Shown: in pieces, positions 1 to 5,406 of the stretch | Position numbering within the stretch: the first letter of the stretch is position 1 | How the letters are laid out: each line of letters starts with the position of its first letter | Notes under the pieces: generated by a model | Seen by the model: the letters and a program-made list of their open reading frames with translations, nothing else | Database searches by the model: none | Told to the model about the DNA's origin: nothing | Translations under genes and position numbers: made by a program | From: Deltaproteobacteria bacterium | Lineage (GTDB): Bacteria > Desulfobacterota > DSM-4660 > Desulfatiglandales > Desulfatiglandaceae | Length of the DNA stretch: 10,105 nucleotides | Reading direction: 5' to 3' | Assembly: GCA_019307165.1 (NCBI GenBank) | Contig: JAFDKD010000058.1 | Location: 1 to 10,105 of the forward strand

Positions 1-440
1 CCCATGTAAGTCTGCCCCCGACCGGCGTGCTTGATCCGCCCCGTCTCCAGAAGCGTGGCCGCCTCCGAGGTGACGCCGCCCAGCACCCTGGCGTTGCCGA
101 ACACCTCTTCAAGTATTTCCACGTTGCCAAGGCCGTTCTGGAGCGTCAAGATGCGGGTCTCGGGAGGCAGCCATGTTTGCAACTCCCGGGCGGCATCCGC
201 GGTACTGACGGCCTTGACGCATATCAGGACCATGTCGGGCTTTTCGGGGGTTTGTCCGGTAACGGCGGGGACAGAGGCGTGAAATTCCCCTGTAACGCCG
301 GTCACGTGAATACCCTGCCGGTTGATGCGTTCCGCCCGCTCCGACCTGTAATCCAGAAGCGTCACGCCGTGCCCGGCCTGCCGCAGCCGCGCGGCAAACA
401 GGCACCCCATGGCCCCGGGTCCGACAACGAGAAAGTTCAT
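1..440 (-). CDS. panE: 2-dehydropantoate 2-reductase, N-terminal part (runs off window)
   Basis: Ketopantoate reductase: NADPH-dependent reduction of ketopantoate to pantoate in the cytoplasmic route to pantothenate and CoA. Reading the minus strand from the ATG at 440-438 gives an open frame of 146 codons to the window edge, so the C-terminal half is missing. The start MNFLVVGPGAMGCLFAARL carries the Rossmann GxGxxG nucleotide-binding loop (GPGAMG, residues 8-13) exactly at the N-terminus, as in ApbA/PanE proteins. Further on, VLICVKA and LTLQNGLGN match the conserved K and QNG segments of the family. A purine-rich AAGGGG lies about 6 nt before the ATG. It follows panB on the same strand after 286 bp filled with heptamer repeats, so the two probably act in one pathway and may share a transcript. 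The family call is firm from the N-terminal motifs; activity cannot be judged without the rest. Confidence 0.9.
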   Translation of the reverse strand, partial: MNFLVVGPGAMGCLFAARLRQAGHGVTLLDYRSERAERINRQGIHVTGVTGEFHASVPAVTGQTPEKPDMVLICVKAVSTADAARELQTWLPPETRILTLQNGLGNVEILEEVFGNARVLGGVTSEAATLLETGRIKHAGRGQTYM

Positions 441-486
441 GAATAACCCCTTTTCCGGTTGGATGATCTCCGTTAACTTGTAACTG

Positions 487-543
487 AAATCCGAAATCCG
501 ACTTCCAGTTCAGGGTTCAGAGGTTCAGGGTTCCGGGTTTCCG
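487..543. repeat. Degenerate heptamer repeat tract A1 between panB and panE
   Basis: The tract reads as consecutive 7-bp units: aaatccg twice (487-500), acttcca, gttcagg, gttcaga, a one-base slip, then gttcagg, gttccgg and gtttccg. A 7-bp period does not fit coding, and no gene is visible here. The 11-mer ttcagggttcc (524-534) recurs at 6647-6657. Between this tract and the next lies a small inverted repeat (atccc/gggat, 560-573) without a U tract. Confidence 0.6.
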
Positions 544-583
544 CCTAAACTGATACAGGATCCCGTCCGGGATGCCTTCTGTA

Positions 584-723
584 GACTCTGGACTCTCGTC
601 TCTAGACTTCTTTGTCCCTTCGACATTCCTTGTTCGATGTTGGATATTCGATATTCTCTTTTTCGAGATGTCCGAAATCCGCCCTCTGCCCTCCGCCCTC
701 TGTCTTCCGCCCTCCGCCCTCTG
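584..723. repeat. Degenerate heptamer repeat tract A2, abutting the panB stop
   Basis: Twenty consecutive 7-bp units stay in the same phase from 584 to 723. The sequence drifts gradually: gactctg/gactctc/gtctcta, then ttcgaca/ttcgatg/ttggata/ttcgata, then aaatccg, then alternating ccctctg and ccctccg (682-723). The tract ends three bases before the panB stop codon (complement at 727-729) and fills most of the panB-panE gap. The 11-mer gtctctagact (598-608) is found twice more at 6677-6687 and 6691-6701. It looks like stepwise-diverged tandem duplication of a short unit; function unknown. Confidence 0.7.
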
Positions 724-726
724 TCC

Positions 727-1560
727 CTATATCTTGGCCGCTTCCTCCTCGCTCATGGCAAAGCTGTGCTCCGGCCCCGGGAAGGTGCCCGCCGCCACAT
801 CTTCCTTGTATTGCTTGAGGGCTTCCCGGATCTGGGGCGCGAGGTTGACGTACCGCTTGACGAATTTCGGGGTAAAACGTTCGAAAAGGCCCACCACATC
901 GTGATAAACGAGCACCTGGCCGTCGCAGTCGGGGCCGGCTCCGATGCCGATGGTCGGGATGTTGAGTTCTTCGGTGATCTTGGCGGCAAGGCGGTCCGGT
1001 ATGCATTCCATGACGACCATGCAGGCCCCCGCCGCCTCCAGGTCCTTGGCGGATTTCACCAGCTCTTTGGCGCTCTCCGCGTCCTTCCCCTGGACCTTGA
1101 AGCCGCTGAGCTTGGTGGCCGTCTGCGGTGTGAGACCGATGTGAGCGCATACGGGAATGCCCGCATCGACCACCGCCTTTACCACGGGGGCCATCTCGCT
1201 TCCGCCTTCCAGCTTTACGCAGTCGCAACCGGCTTCCTTGACGAAACGGCCCGCGTTTTCGATGGCCTTTTCCACACTGACCTGATAGGAAAGAAACGGC
1301 ATGTCCCCGAGGACAAAGGCATACTCGGTCCCTCGGGTGACCGCCTGACAATGATGGATCATGGCGTCCATGGTTACGGGTACCGTACTGTCATAGCCGA
1401 GAACCACCATGCCGAGGGAATCCCCGACAAGAATGGTTTCGATCTCCACCTGATCCGCGAACGTGGCCGTGGGGTAGTCGTAGGCCGTGATCATGGAGAT
1501 TTTCCGATTGTCCCGTTTCATTTTTTCCAGCTGGGCGATGGTGACTTTTTTTCGGTCCAT
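727..1560 (-). CDS. panB: 3-methyl-2-oxobutanoate hydroxymethyltransferase (ketopantoate hydroxymethyltransferase)
   Basis: PanB transfers a hydroxymethyl group from 5,10-methylenetetrahydrofolate to 2-oxoisovalerate to give ketopantoate, the first committed step to pantothenate. The 277-residue protein is close to the usual 260-280. Visible family blocks are TAYDYPTA (25-32), VGDSLGMVVLGYDSTVPVT (45-63), HIGLTPQ (140-146), ECIP (185-188) and TIGIGAGPDCDGQVLVYHD (203-221). By alignment from memory with the E. coli enzyme, Asp47, Asp86 and Glu118 are the metal-site acidic residues and Glu185 the catalytic glutamate; all are present. The ATG at 1560 has a strong AGGAGG 5 nt upstream (complement 1566-1571), which fixes the start. 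It is preceded by a long structured leader with terminator-like hairpins and followed by panE. Repeats begin right after its stop. Identification is firm. Confidence 0.97.
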   Translation of the reverse strand: MDRKKVTIAQLEKMKRDNRKISMITAYDYPTATFADQVEIETILVGDSLGMVVLGYDSTVPVTMDAMIHHCQAVTRGTEYAFVLGDMPFLSYQVSVEKAIENAGRFVKEAGCDCVKLEGGSEMAPVVKAVVDAGIPVCAHIGLTPQTATKLSGFKVQGKDAESAKELVKSAKDLEAAGACMVVMECIPDRLAAKITEELNIPTIGIGAGPDCDGQVLVYHDVVGLFERFTPKFVKRYVNLAPQIREALKQYKEDVAAGTFPGPEHSFAMSEEEAAKI

Positions 1561-1620
1561 GTATTCCTCCTGTGTAGGACGGCTGAGTCAGAGGGTAAAA
1601 CCTCCCCGTAAAATGAATAA

Positions 1621-1649
1621 AAGGCCTCTCGGTGATGCCGAAAGACCTT
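1621..1649 (-). terminator. 12-bp hairpin with U-rich 3' flank in panB leader (second terminator-like element)
   Basis: On the minus strand the arms 1649-1638 and 1632-1621 pair over 12 of 12 positions (two G-U) around a 5-nt loop. They are followed by a broken U tract (UUUAUUCAUUUU, 1620-1609). It lies about 60 nt before the panB ATG. It could be a weak intrinsic terminator/attenuator or a structure that shields the leader. The pairing is seen; the role is inferred. Confidence 0.5.
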
Positions 1650-1658
1650 CCTTGGGCG

Positions 1659-1701
1659 AAAAACCCCGCTTCACGTCCGGCCGCAGGGCCGACGTTCGGG
1701 G
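1659..1701 (-). terminator. Intrinsic terminator-like hairpin in panB leader
   Basis: On the minus strand CCCCG (1701-1697) pairs with CGGGG (1668-1664). Inside it ACGUC-GGCC and GGCC-G(G)-ACGU pair with one bulged G around a CUGC loop. The outer and inner stems are separated by an asymmetric internal loop. Five U follow directly (1663-1659). A GC-rich stem plus a U run is the classic intrinsic terminator, and here it lies between promoter and panB, so read-through must be allowed or regulated. Confidence 0.6.
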
Positions 1702-1799
1702 CTGAACGATCTTTCCGGTTGCGTAACCGTCCCGGTCGCGTCGTGACGATGATCCAGGCGGCACCACCAAAAGAAGCGGTTTCGAAAAATAAAAGAACA

Positions 1800-1847
1800 G
1801 CGTCCGGTTTGGCGTCCGCCCGATAGGCGGATCGCAGGACCCGACGC
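1800..1847 (-). promoter_or_regulatory. Bulged-A hairpin at head of panB leader, pan-motif-like
   Basis: On the minus strand UCCGCC (1820-1815 pairing with 1831-1826) forms the tip stem with a 5-nt loop. Next to it a single unpaired A (complement of T1832) separates a GCG/CGC stem (1835-1833 with 1814-1812). After an internal loop, GCGUC (1847-1843) pairs with GACGC (1804-1800). A stem with an internal loop and bulged A in the 5' leader of panB recalls the pan RNA motif. A second, weaker stem with the same GCGA-CCG start lies at 1739-1721, which would fit tandem hairpins. Confidence 0.45.
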
Positions 1848-1859
1848 ACTTGTGAAAAA

Positions 1860-1886
1860 ATTATCAAACCGTCAATTGCTTGTCAA
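1860..1886 (-). promoter_or_regulatory. Candidate sigma70 promoter for panB
   Basis: On the minus strand a perfect TTGACA (complement 1881-1886) is followed after 15 bp by GATAAT (complement 1860-1865), five of six matches to the -10 consensus. A spacer of 15 is short but tolerated. Transcription would start near 1853, just before the bulged hairpin. No other gene lies between it and panB. Confidence 0.45.
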
Positions 1887-1920
1887 CAGAAATGGTGTCG
1901 CGGTTGACATCCTGGTTTTT

Positions 1921-1949
1921 TTAGATTGAACAAGGTTTAGTTTTATGAT
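1921..1949 (+). promoter_or_regulatory. Weak candidate promoter for the pilT cluster
   Basis: TATGAT at 1944-1949 matches the -10 consensus in five of six positions; the -35 position 17 bp upstream (ttagat, 1921-1926) is poor. A perfect TTGACA at 1904-1909 has no -10 at a usable distance. The AT-rich 1887-2036 interval is the divergent regulatory region between panB and pilT, and I see no gene in it. Confidence 0.25.
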
Positions 1950-2036
1950 AATAGTAATTGCCAAAGAGTGCCTATTTTTGGGTTATGATCAAGGTGGACG
2001 TTTTTTCGATTTCAGCGGTTTTTTCAAGGGGGCGAT

Positions 2037-3119
2037 ATGGCTCAAATCGACGCTTTTTTTAAGTTGATGAACGACCAGGGGGCCTCGGACCTTCATCTGG
2101 TGGCCGGCCAGCAGCCTATACTTCGGGTCGACGGCTCCCTGGAGCGTATAAAATACGATGTGCTGGACGATGATTCGCTGAAAACCATGTTGTATGAAAT
2201 TGCGCCGGAACACAAGACCAAGTTGTTCGAGGAAAAGGGTGATATCGATTTCGCGTACGAAATTCCGGGCCTTGCGCGGTATCGTGTCAATTTTTTTCAG
2301 CAGTCCAATGGGGTCGGCGCCGTATTCCGGGAAATCCCATCCCGCATCATGAGCATCGAGGAACTGGGGCTCCCGTCCGTGCTGAGCCGCCTGGCCACCT
2401 TGCCGCGGGGTCTGGTCCTGGTCACCGGGCCCACGGGCAGCGGAAAATCCACCACCCTGGCCGCCATTATCGACGAGGCCAATCGCACACGGAAAGAGCA
2501 CATCCTGACCATCGAAGACCCCGTCGAATTTGTACACAAGAGCCAAAAAGCGATCATCAACCATAGAGAAGTGGGGTTGCACACCGAGTCTTTTTCGGCG
2601 GCCCTCCGGGGCGCCCTGCGTGAGGACCCGGATATCATTCTGGTGGGCGAAATGCGGGACCTGGAGACCATTTCCCTGGCCCTGGAGGCTTCGGCAACCG
2701 GTCATCTCGTGTTTTCCACGCTGCACACCTCCAGCGCGGCAAAGACCATTCACCGGGTCATCGAGGTATTTCCAGCCGATCAGCAGGAACAGGTGCGCAA
2801 TTACCTGGCGGACGGCATTCGCGCCATCGTCGCACAGACCCTTTTTAAGCGGAAAAGCGGCAAAGGCCGCGTGGCCGCCGTCGAGATCATGATCGGCACG
2901 CCGGCCATGAGGAATCTGATCCGTGAATCCAAGGAGCATCAGCTGCCGGGCATGATCCAGACGGGGAAAAAATACGGCATGCAGACCCTGGATGACGATA
3001 TCATGCGGCTGCTGACGCGGAAGATCATTACGGCCAACGATGCCTATTCCAAGGCGGAGGAAAAATCCCGATTCGTGCAGTTCATGAGCGGGCCGCCTGC
3101 AGACTTTACCGAAATCTAA
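2037..3119 (+). CDS. pilT: Type IV pilus retraction ATPase PilT
   Basis: Cytoplasmic hexameric motor that depolymerises type IV pili, driving twitching and DNA or surface retraction. The 360 residues are close to the family's usual 340-370. After an N-terminal PAS-like domain (ASDLHLVAG near 16-24), the ATPase core has Walker A GPTGSGKST (131-139), Asp box ILTIEDPVEFVH (156-167), Walker B with REDPDIILVGEMRD (195-208) and His box GHLVFSTLH (222-230). The C-terminal AMRNLIRE and MIQTGKKYGMQTLDDD blocks are typical of PilT rather than PilB. All catalytic motifs look intact. The ATG at 2037 has AAGGGGG (2026-2032) 4 nt upstream. It heads a four-gene same-strand run; the next ATPase starts 30 bp after its stop. 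No pilin or assembly-platform gene is in the window, so the rest of the pilus machinery must lie elsewhere. Confidence 0.95.
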   Translation: MAQIDAFFKLMNDQGASDLHLVAGQQPILRVDGSLERIKYDVLDDDSLKTMLYEIAPEHKTKLFEEKGDIDFAYEIPGLARYRVNFFQQSNGVGAVFREIPSRIMSIEELGLPSVLSRLATLPRGLVLVTGPTGSGKSTTLAAIIDEANRTRKEHILTIEDPVEFVHKSQKAIINHREVGLHTESFSAALRGALREDPDIILVGEMRDLETISLALEASATGHLVFSTLHTSSAAKTIHRVIEVFPADQQEQVRNYLADGIRAIVAQTLFKRKSGKGRVAAVEIMIGTPAMRNLIRESKEHQLPGMIQTGKKYGMQTLDDDIMRLLTRKIITANDAYSKAEEKSRFVQFMSGPPADFTEI

Positions 3120-3149
3120 TTGGTGTCCATAACCAAACGGGGATAGACC

Positions 3150-4298
3150 ATGCAGAAACAACTGCTGGACTACATTCTGACGGCCATGCTGGAGAGCCAT
3201 CCCAACGTATCGGATATCAACATCACGGTGGACAAGCCTCCCCAGGTGGAGACGGCGGGTGTGCTTAAGCCCGTGGAATTCGATCCGCCCATTGAGCGGT
3301 TGACCTCGTTTCAATCCGAAATCATGGCGCTTGGCCTGGTGGGCGGGGATCGGCGGCTGACCCGTGACCTGATGAAAAGGGGGTCCTGCGACATTTCCTA
3401 TCAATTGGCGGGTAAGGCCAGGCTCCGTGTGAATGTGTTTTCTCAAAAGGGATGCTATTCCATTGCCATGCGACAACTGCCCAGCCGGGTGCCCTCTATC
3501 GAAGAACTGAAGCTTCCCCCCGTGTTCAAGAAAGTGACTGAGGACCGCAACGGACTGGTCCTCCTCACCGGCGCCACGGGAACGGGAAAGTCCACCACGC
3601 TCGCCGCACTGATCAATGAAATCAATGAGAAGCGGCCGGTGCATATCGTGACCCTCGAGGACCCGGTGGAATTCGTGCACGCCCAGAAGGCGGGCACCGT
3701 GAACCAGCGGGAACTGGGGATCGATTTTGACAACTTCGCCTCAGGCCTCCGGGCCGCGGTACGGCAGGCGCCCAAGGTGATTCTCGTGGGGGAGATGCGG
3801 GACCGCGAGACCGTTGAAATTGCCCTTTCAGCCTCGGAGACGGGACACCTGGTGTTGAGCACGCTCCATACCATCGATGCCGGGCATACCATCAACCGCA
3901 TCCTGGGAATGTTCGATCCGCACGAGGAGCGGCTGGTTCGGATCAGGCTGGCGGATTCGCTCCGTTGGATTGTATGTCAGCGGCTGCTGCCGAAAACTGG
4001 AGGCGACCGGGCGGCGGCTTTCGAAATCATGGGCTCAAGTCTGAGGGCCAAGGACCTCATTCTGCACGGCGAGACCGAAGACAGGACTTTCTACGGGATC
4101 ATCGAGGAGAGCAATGCGTTCGGCATGGTGACCTTTGAACAGTCCATCGCCAGATTATTCGAGCAGGGACTCGTCACGGAAGAGACCGCCATCAGACGAA
4201 GCATCGACAGCATCAAGTCCGCACGGGGAGAAAAGACCACGTCCATCGGAGATCTCAGTATCGACACCGAATATGGAAGGCGGCCGGGGCGGTATTAA
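3150..4298 (+). CDS. pilU: PilT/PilU-family pilus retraction ATPase (PilU-like)
   Basis: Second retraction-type ATPase directly downstream of pilT. The 382 residues carry Walker A GATGTGKST (141-149), Asp box IVTLEDPVEFVH (166-177), Walker B ILVGEMRD (211-218) and His box GHLVLSTLH (232-240). The segment before Walker B reads RQAPK (205-209), as in PilU (RQAP), where PilT has REDP or RQDP. The C-terminal FGMVTFEQSIARLFEQGLVT is also PilU-like and lacks the IQTG block. In characterised systems PilU works with PilT and cannot retract pili alone; by analogy this would be a helper motor. The N-terminal region (VSDINITVDKPPQV) is the usual PAS-like domain. The ATG at 3150 has GGGGA about 7 nt upstream. 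A tandem heptamer repeat starts one base after the stop. The ATPase family is certain; the exact PilU versus second-PilT assignment is moderate. Confidence 0.88.
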   Translation: MQKQLLDYILTAMLESHPNVSDINITVDKPPQVETAGVLKPVEFDPPIERLTSFQSEIMALGLVGGDRRLTRDLMKRGSCDISYQLAGKARLRVNVFSQKGCYSIAMRQLPSRVPSIEELKLPPVFKKVTEDRNGLVLLTGATGTGKSTTLAALINEINEKRPVHIVTLEDPVEFVHAQKAGTVNQRELGIDFDNFASGLRAAVRQAPKVILVGEMRDRETVEIALSASETGHLVLSTLHTIDAGHTINRILGMFDPHEERLVRIRLADSLRWIVCQRLLPKTGGDRAAAFEIMGSSLRAKDLILHGETEDRTFYGIIEESNAFGMVTFEQSIARLFEQGLVTEETAIRRSIDSIKSARGEKTTSIGDLSIDTEYGRRPGRY

Positions 4299-4299
4299 C

Positions 4300-4362
4300 A
4301 AGATGCTAGATGCAAGATGCAAGATACAAGATGCAGGATACAGGATAGTAGGGTATAGGTAT
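4300..4362. repeat. Degenerate heptamer repeat tract B after pilU-like gene
   Basis: Nine 7-bp units follow the TAA (4296-4298) almost directly: aagatgc, tagatgc, aagatgc, aagatac, aagatgc, aggatac, aggatag, tagggta, taggtat. The first seven differ from the consensus aagatgc by only one to three bases. The 10-mer gatacaggat (4337-4346) recurs at 552-561. Nothing in it looks coding, and it sits between two genes probably transcribed together. Confidence 0.75.
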
Positions 4363-4410
4363 TGACCCTATGATTCCCGCTGATACGGACAGCCAAAGAG
4401 GGACAGACCC

Positions 4411-5073
4411 ATGGAAATCCGTTGTGACCATTGCGACGCCAGATTGAGCGTTCCGGATGAAAAACTCAAAGGGGGCGGGCTTTGCAAGGTTTCCTGCCCC
4501 AAATGTAACGGGGAAATTCGGGTGGATTTCGAATCACGCAATGGAAAAGGCGAAATTGCGGTTTCCGAGACGCCGTTGACCCCGAATGAAAAGGACGGGC
4601 TCGGCGGCGGCTTCGGATTCTCCTCCTTCAAAAATCTGGAGGGCAAGAAGACGGCATTGCTGTTGGAACCGGATCTGAGTGAGATGTCGCTGATCAAAGG
4701 GACCGTGGAGAAACTGGGATATGAACCGGTGCATGTGGATAATACACGGGACGCGATCGGCCAAATGCGTTTTCACCATTTCGATCTCATCGTCATTTCC
4801 GACCGTTTCGACGACGTCGCCTGGAACGAGAGTCCCGTCCTCAACTATATCAATGCGCTGAATATGTCCGCCAGGAGGCGGATGTTCGTGGTCCTTATTG
4901 GAGAGGGCCTGAAAACCCGGGACCCCATGCGGGCCTTTTCGTTGAGCGTAAATCTCGTCATCGGCAGGGAAGACAAGGCATCTCTCGGGGGCGTATTGGA
5001 ACAGAGCATAGCGGAAATCGAGAAATTCTACCGTGTTTTCATGGAAATATCGGCTGAAACCGGAAAATTCTAG
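4411..5073 (+). CDS. Zinc-ribbon (MJ0042-type) protein with degenerate receiver-like domain
   Basis: The 220-residue protein has two parts. Residues 1-40 form a zinc ribbon of the MJ0042/zinc_ribbon type: C5-x2-C8 and C29-x2-C32 with VPDEKLKGGG between. After a polar, glycine-containing linker, residues 79-190 resemble a CheY-like receiver fold (KKTALLLEPD strand, FDLIVISD strand, MFVVLIG strand). Key receiver residues are missing or altered: only E86 and D88 at the acidic pair, D131 as possible phosphoacceptor, glycine where Thr/Ser is expected after FVVLI, and no Lys in NLVIGRE. It is therefore probably a pseudo-receiver used for binding rather than phosphotransfer. The ATG at 4411 has AGAGGGA (4397-4403) 7 nt upstream. 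It lies in the pilT-pilU run, so a role in controlling pilus retraction is a reasonable guess, not shown. I do not recognise a named family for the whole protein. Confidence 0.8.
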   Translation: MEIRCDHCDARLSVPDEKLKGGGLCKVSCPKCNGEIRVDFESRNGKGEIAVSETPLTPNEKDGLGGGFGFSSFKNLEGKKTALLLEPDLSEMSLIKGTVEKLGYEPVHVDNTRDAIGQMRFHHFDLIVISDRFDDVAWNESPVLNYINALNMSARRRMFVVLIGEGLKTRDPMRAFSLSVNLVIGREDKASLGGVLEQSIAEIEKFYRVFMEISAETGKF

Positions 5074-5086
5074 GCACTGAGCAGAG

Positions 5087-5359
5087 ATGAACCTGAAAAA
5101 TCAGTATCGCTTGAGAGTGAAAAATTGCATCGGCACCATCATCGATGTCCACAACAGCGTGTGCGAAGATTACGAGGGCTATGAACTCCTGGACCAGTTC
5201 CATACACTGCGGGAGGCGGTCGAGTACCTGGATATGAGCATCGTATCGGAAGGTGACATCCTGATGGTTGAACGGGCGACCAATGCTTTGCTCAGGGAGT
5301 TTAAAGACGTTTTTCAAAGTGAAGGATGGGGGATTGTCTGCAGGGAGTTGGACAGTTGA
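5087..5359 (+). CDS. Small hypothetical protein, last gene of the pil cluster
   Basis: Ninety residues, not recognised. The protein has no signal peptide or membrane segment, is acidic overall and looks mostly helical (YEGYELLDQFHTLREAVEYL, 29-48, then ILMVERATNALLREFKDVF, 58-76). It contains three cysteines (14, 26, 85) with no metal-binding spacing. It begins 13 bp after the preceding stop on the same strand, so it is probably co-translated with the zinc-ribbon/pseudo-receiver gene. A modest GAGCAGAG precedes the ATG. A partner or regulator of that protein or of the PilT/PilU motors is possible from position alone. It ends 47 bp from the convergent kinase gene; the gap holds only a 5-bp stem (5371-5383) without a U tract. 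Confidence 0.7.
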   Translation: MNLKNQYRLRVKNCIGTIIDVHNSVCEDYEGYELLDQFHTLREAVEYLDMSIVSEGDILMVERATNALLREFKDVFQSEGWGIVCRELDS

Positions 5360-5406
5360 TCCGGTCCCGTCCGTATATTACGGGCATCCGTTGGGTACAC
5401 TCGGGG

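Larger units (their letters stand above)
1561..1853 (-). ncRNA. Structured 5' leader of panB, candidate pan-type RNA with attenuation
   Basis: About 290 nt separate the candidate promoter from panB, with no convincing coding. On the minus strand the leader contains, in order: a long bulged hairpin (1847-1800), a second hairpin (1739-1721), a GC-rich hairpin followed by five U (1701-1659), and a 12-bp hairpin followed by a U-rich stretch (1649-1606). The panB ribosome-binding site comes last. The pan RNA motif is known upstream of panB, including in deltaproteobacteria, and is described as stem-loops with bulged A residues. The position and the bulged A in the first hairpin fit that, but I cannot run a covariance model. 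The 5' end is inferred from the promoter guess. Confidence 0.5.

Noticed and set aside
487..723. CRISPR array in the panB-panE gap
   Set aside because: The units are 7 bp with no spacers, and no cas gene is nearby.
637..1611. A 324-codon plus-strand open frame opposite panB
   Set aside because: Antisense shadow of panB, whose product has every catalytic motif; the frame starts inside the heptamer repeats.
1391..1867. A 158-codon minus-strand open frame covering the panB leader and the start of panB
   Set aside because: It overlaps panB out of frame, and the non-overlapping part coincides with stable hairpins; better explained as leader RNA.
1904..1909. Perfect TTGACA on the plus strand upstream of pilT as a -35 box
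   Set aside because: No acceptable -10 hexamer lies 15-19 bp downstream, so it was not called as the pilT promoter.
1989..3680. A 563-codon open frame on the minus strand across the two pilus ATPase genes
   Set aside because: It lies entirely opposite the pilT/pilU-like genes and the upstream leader, shows no family motif, and is low-complexity in a way expected from the reverse of GC-rich coding sequence. The plus-strand genes carry all ATPase motifs.
5366..5384. Terminator between the convergent 90-aa gene and the kinase gene
   Set aside because: Only 5-bp alternative stems (5371-5383 or 5366-5384) and no T run on either strand.
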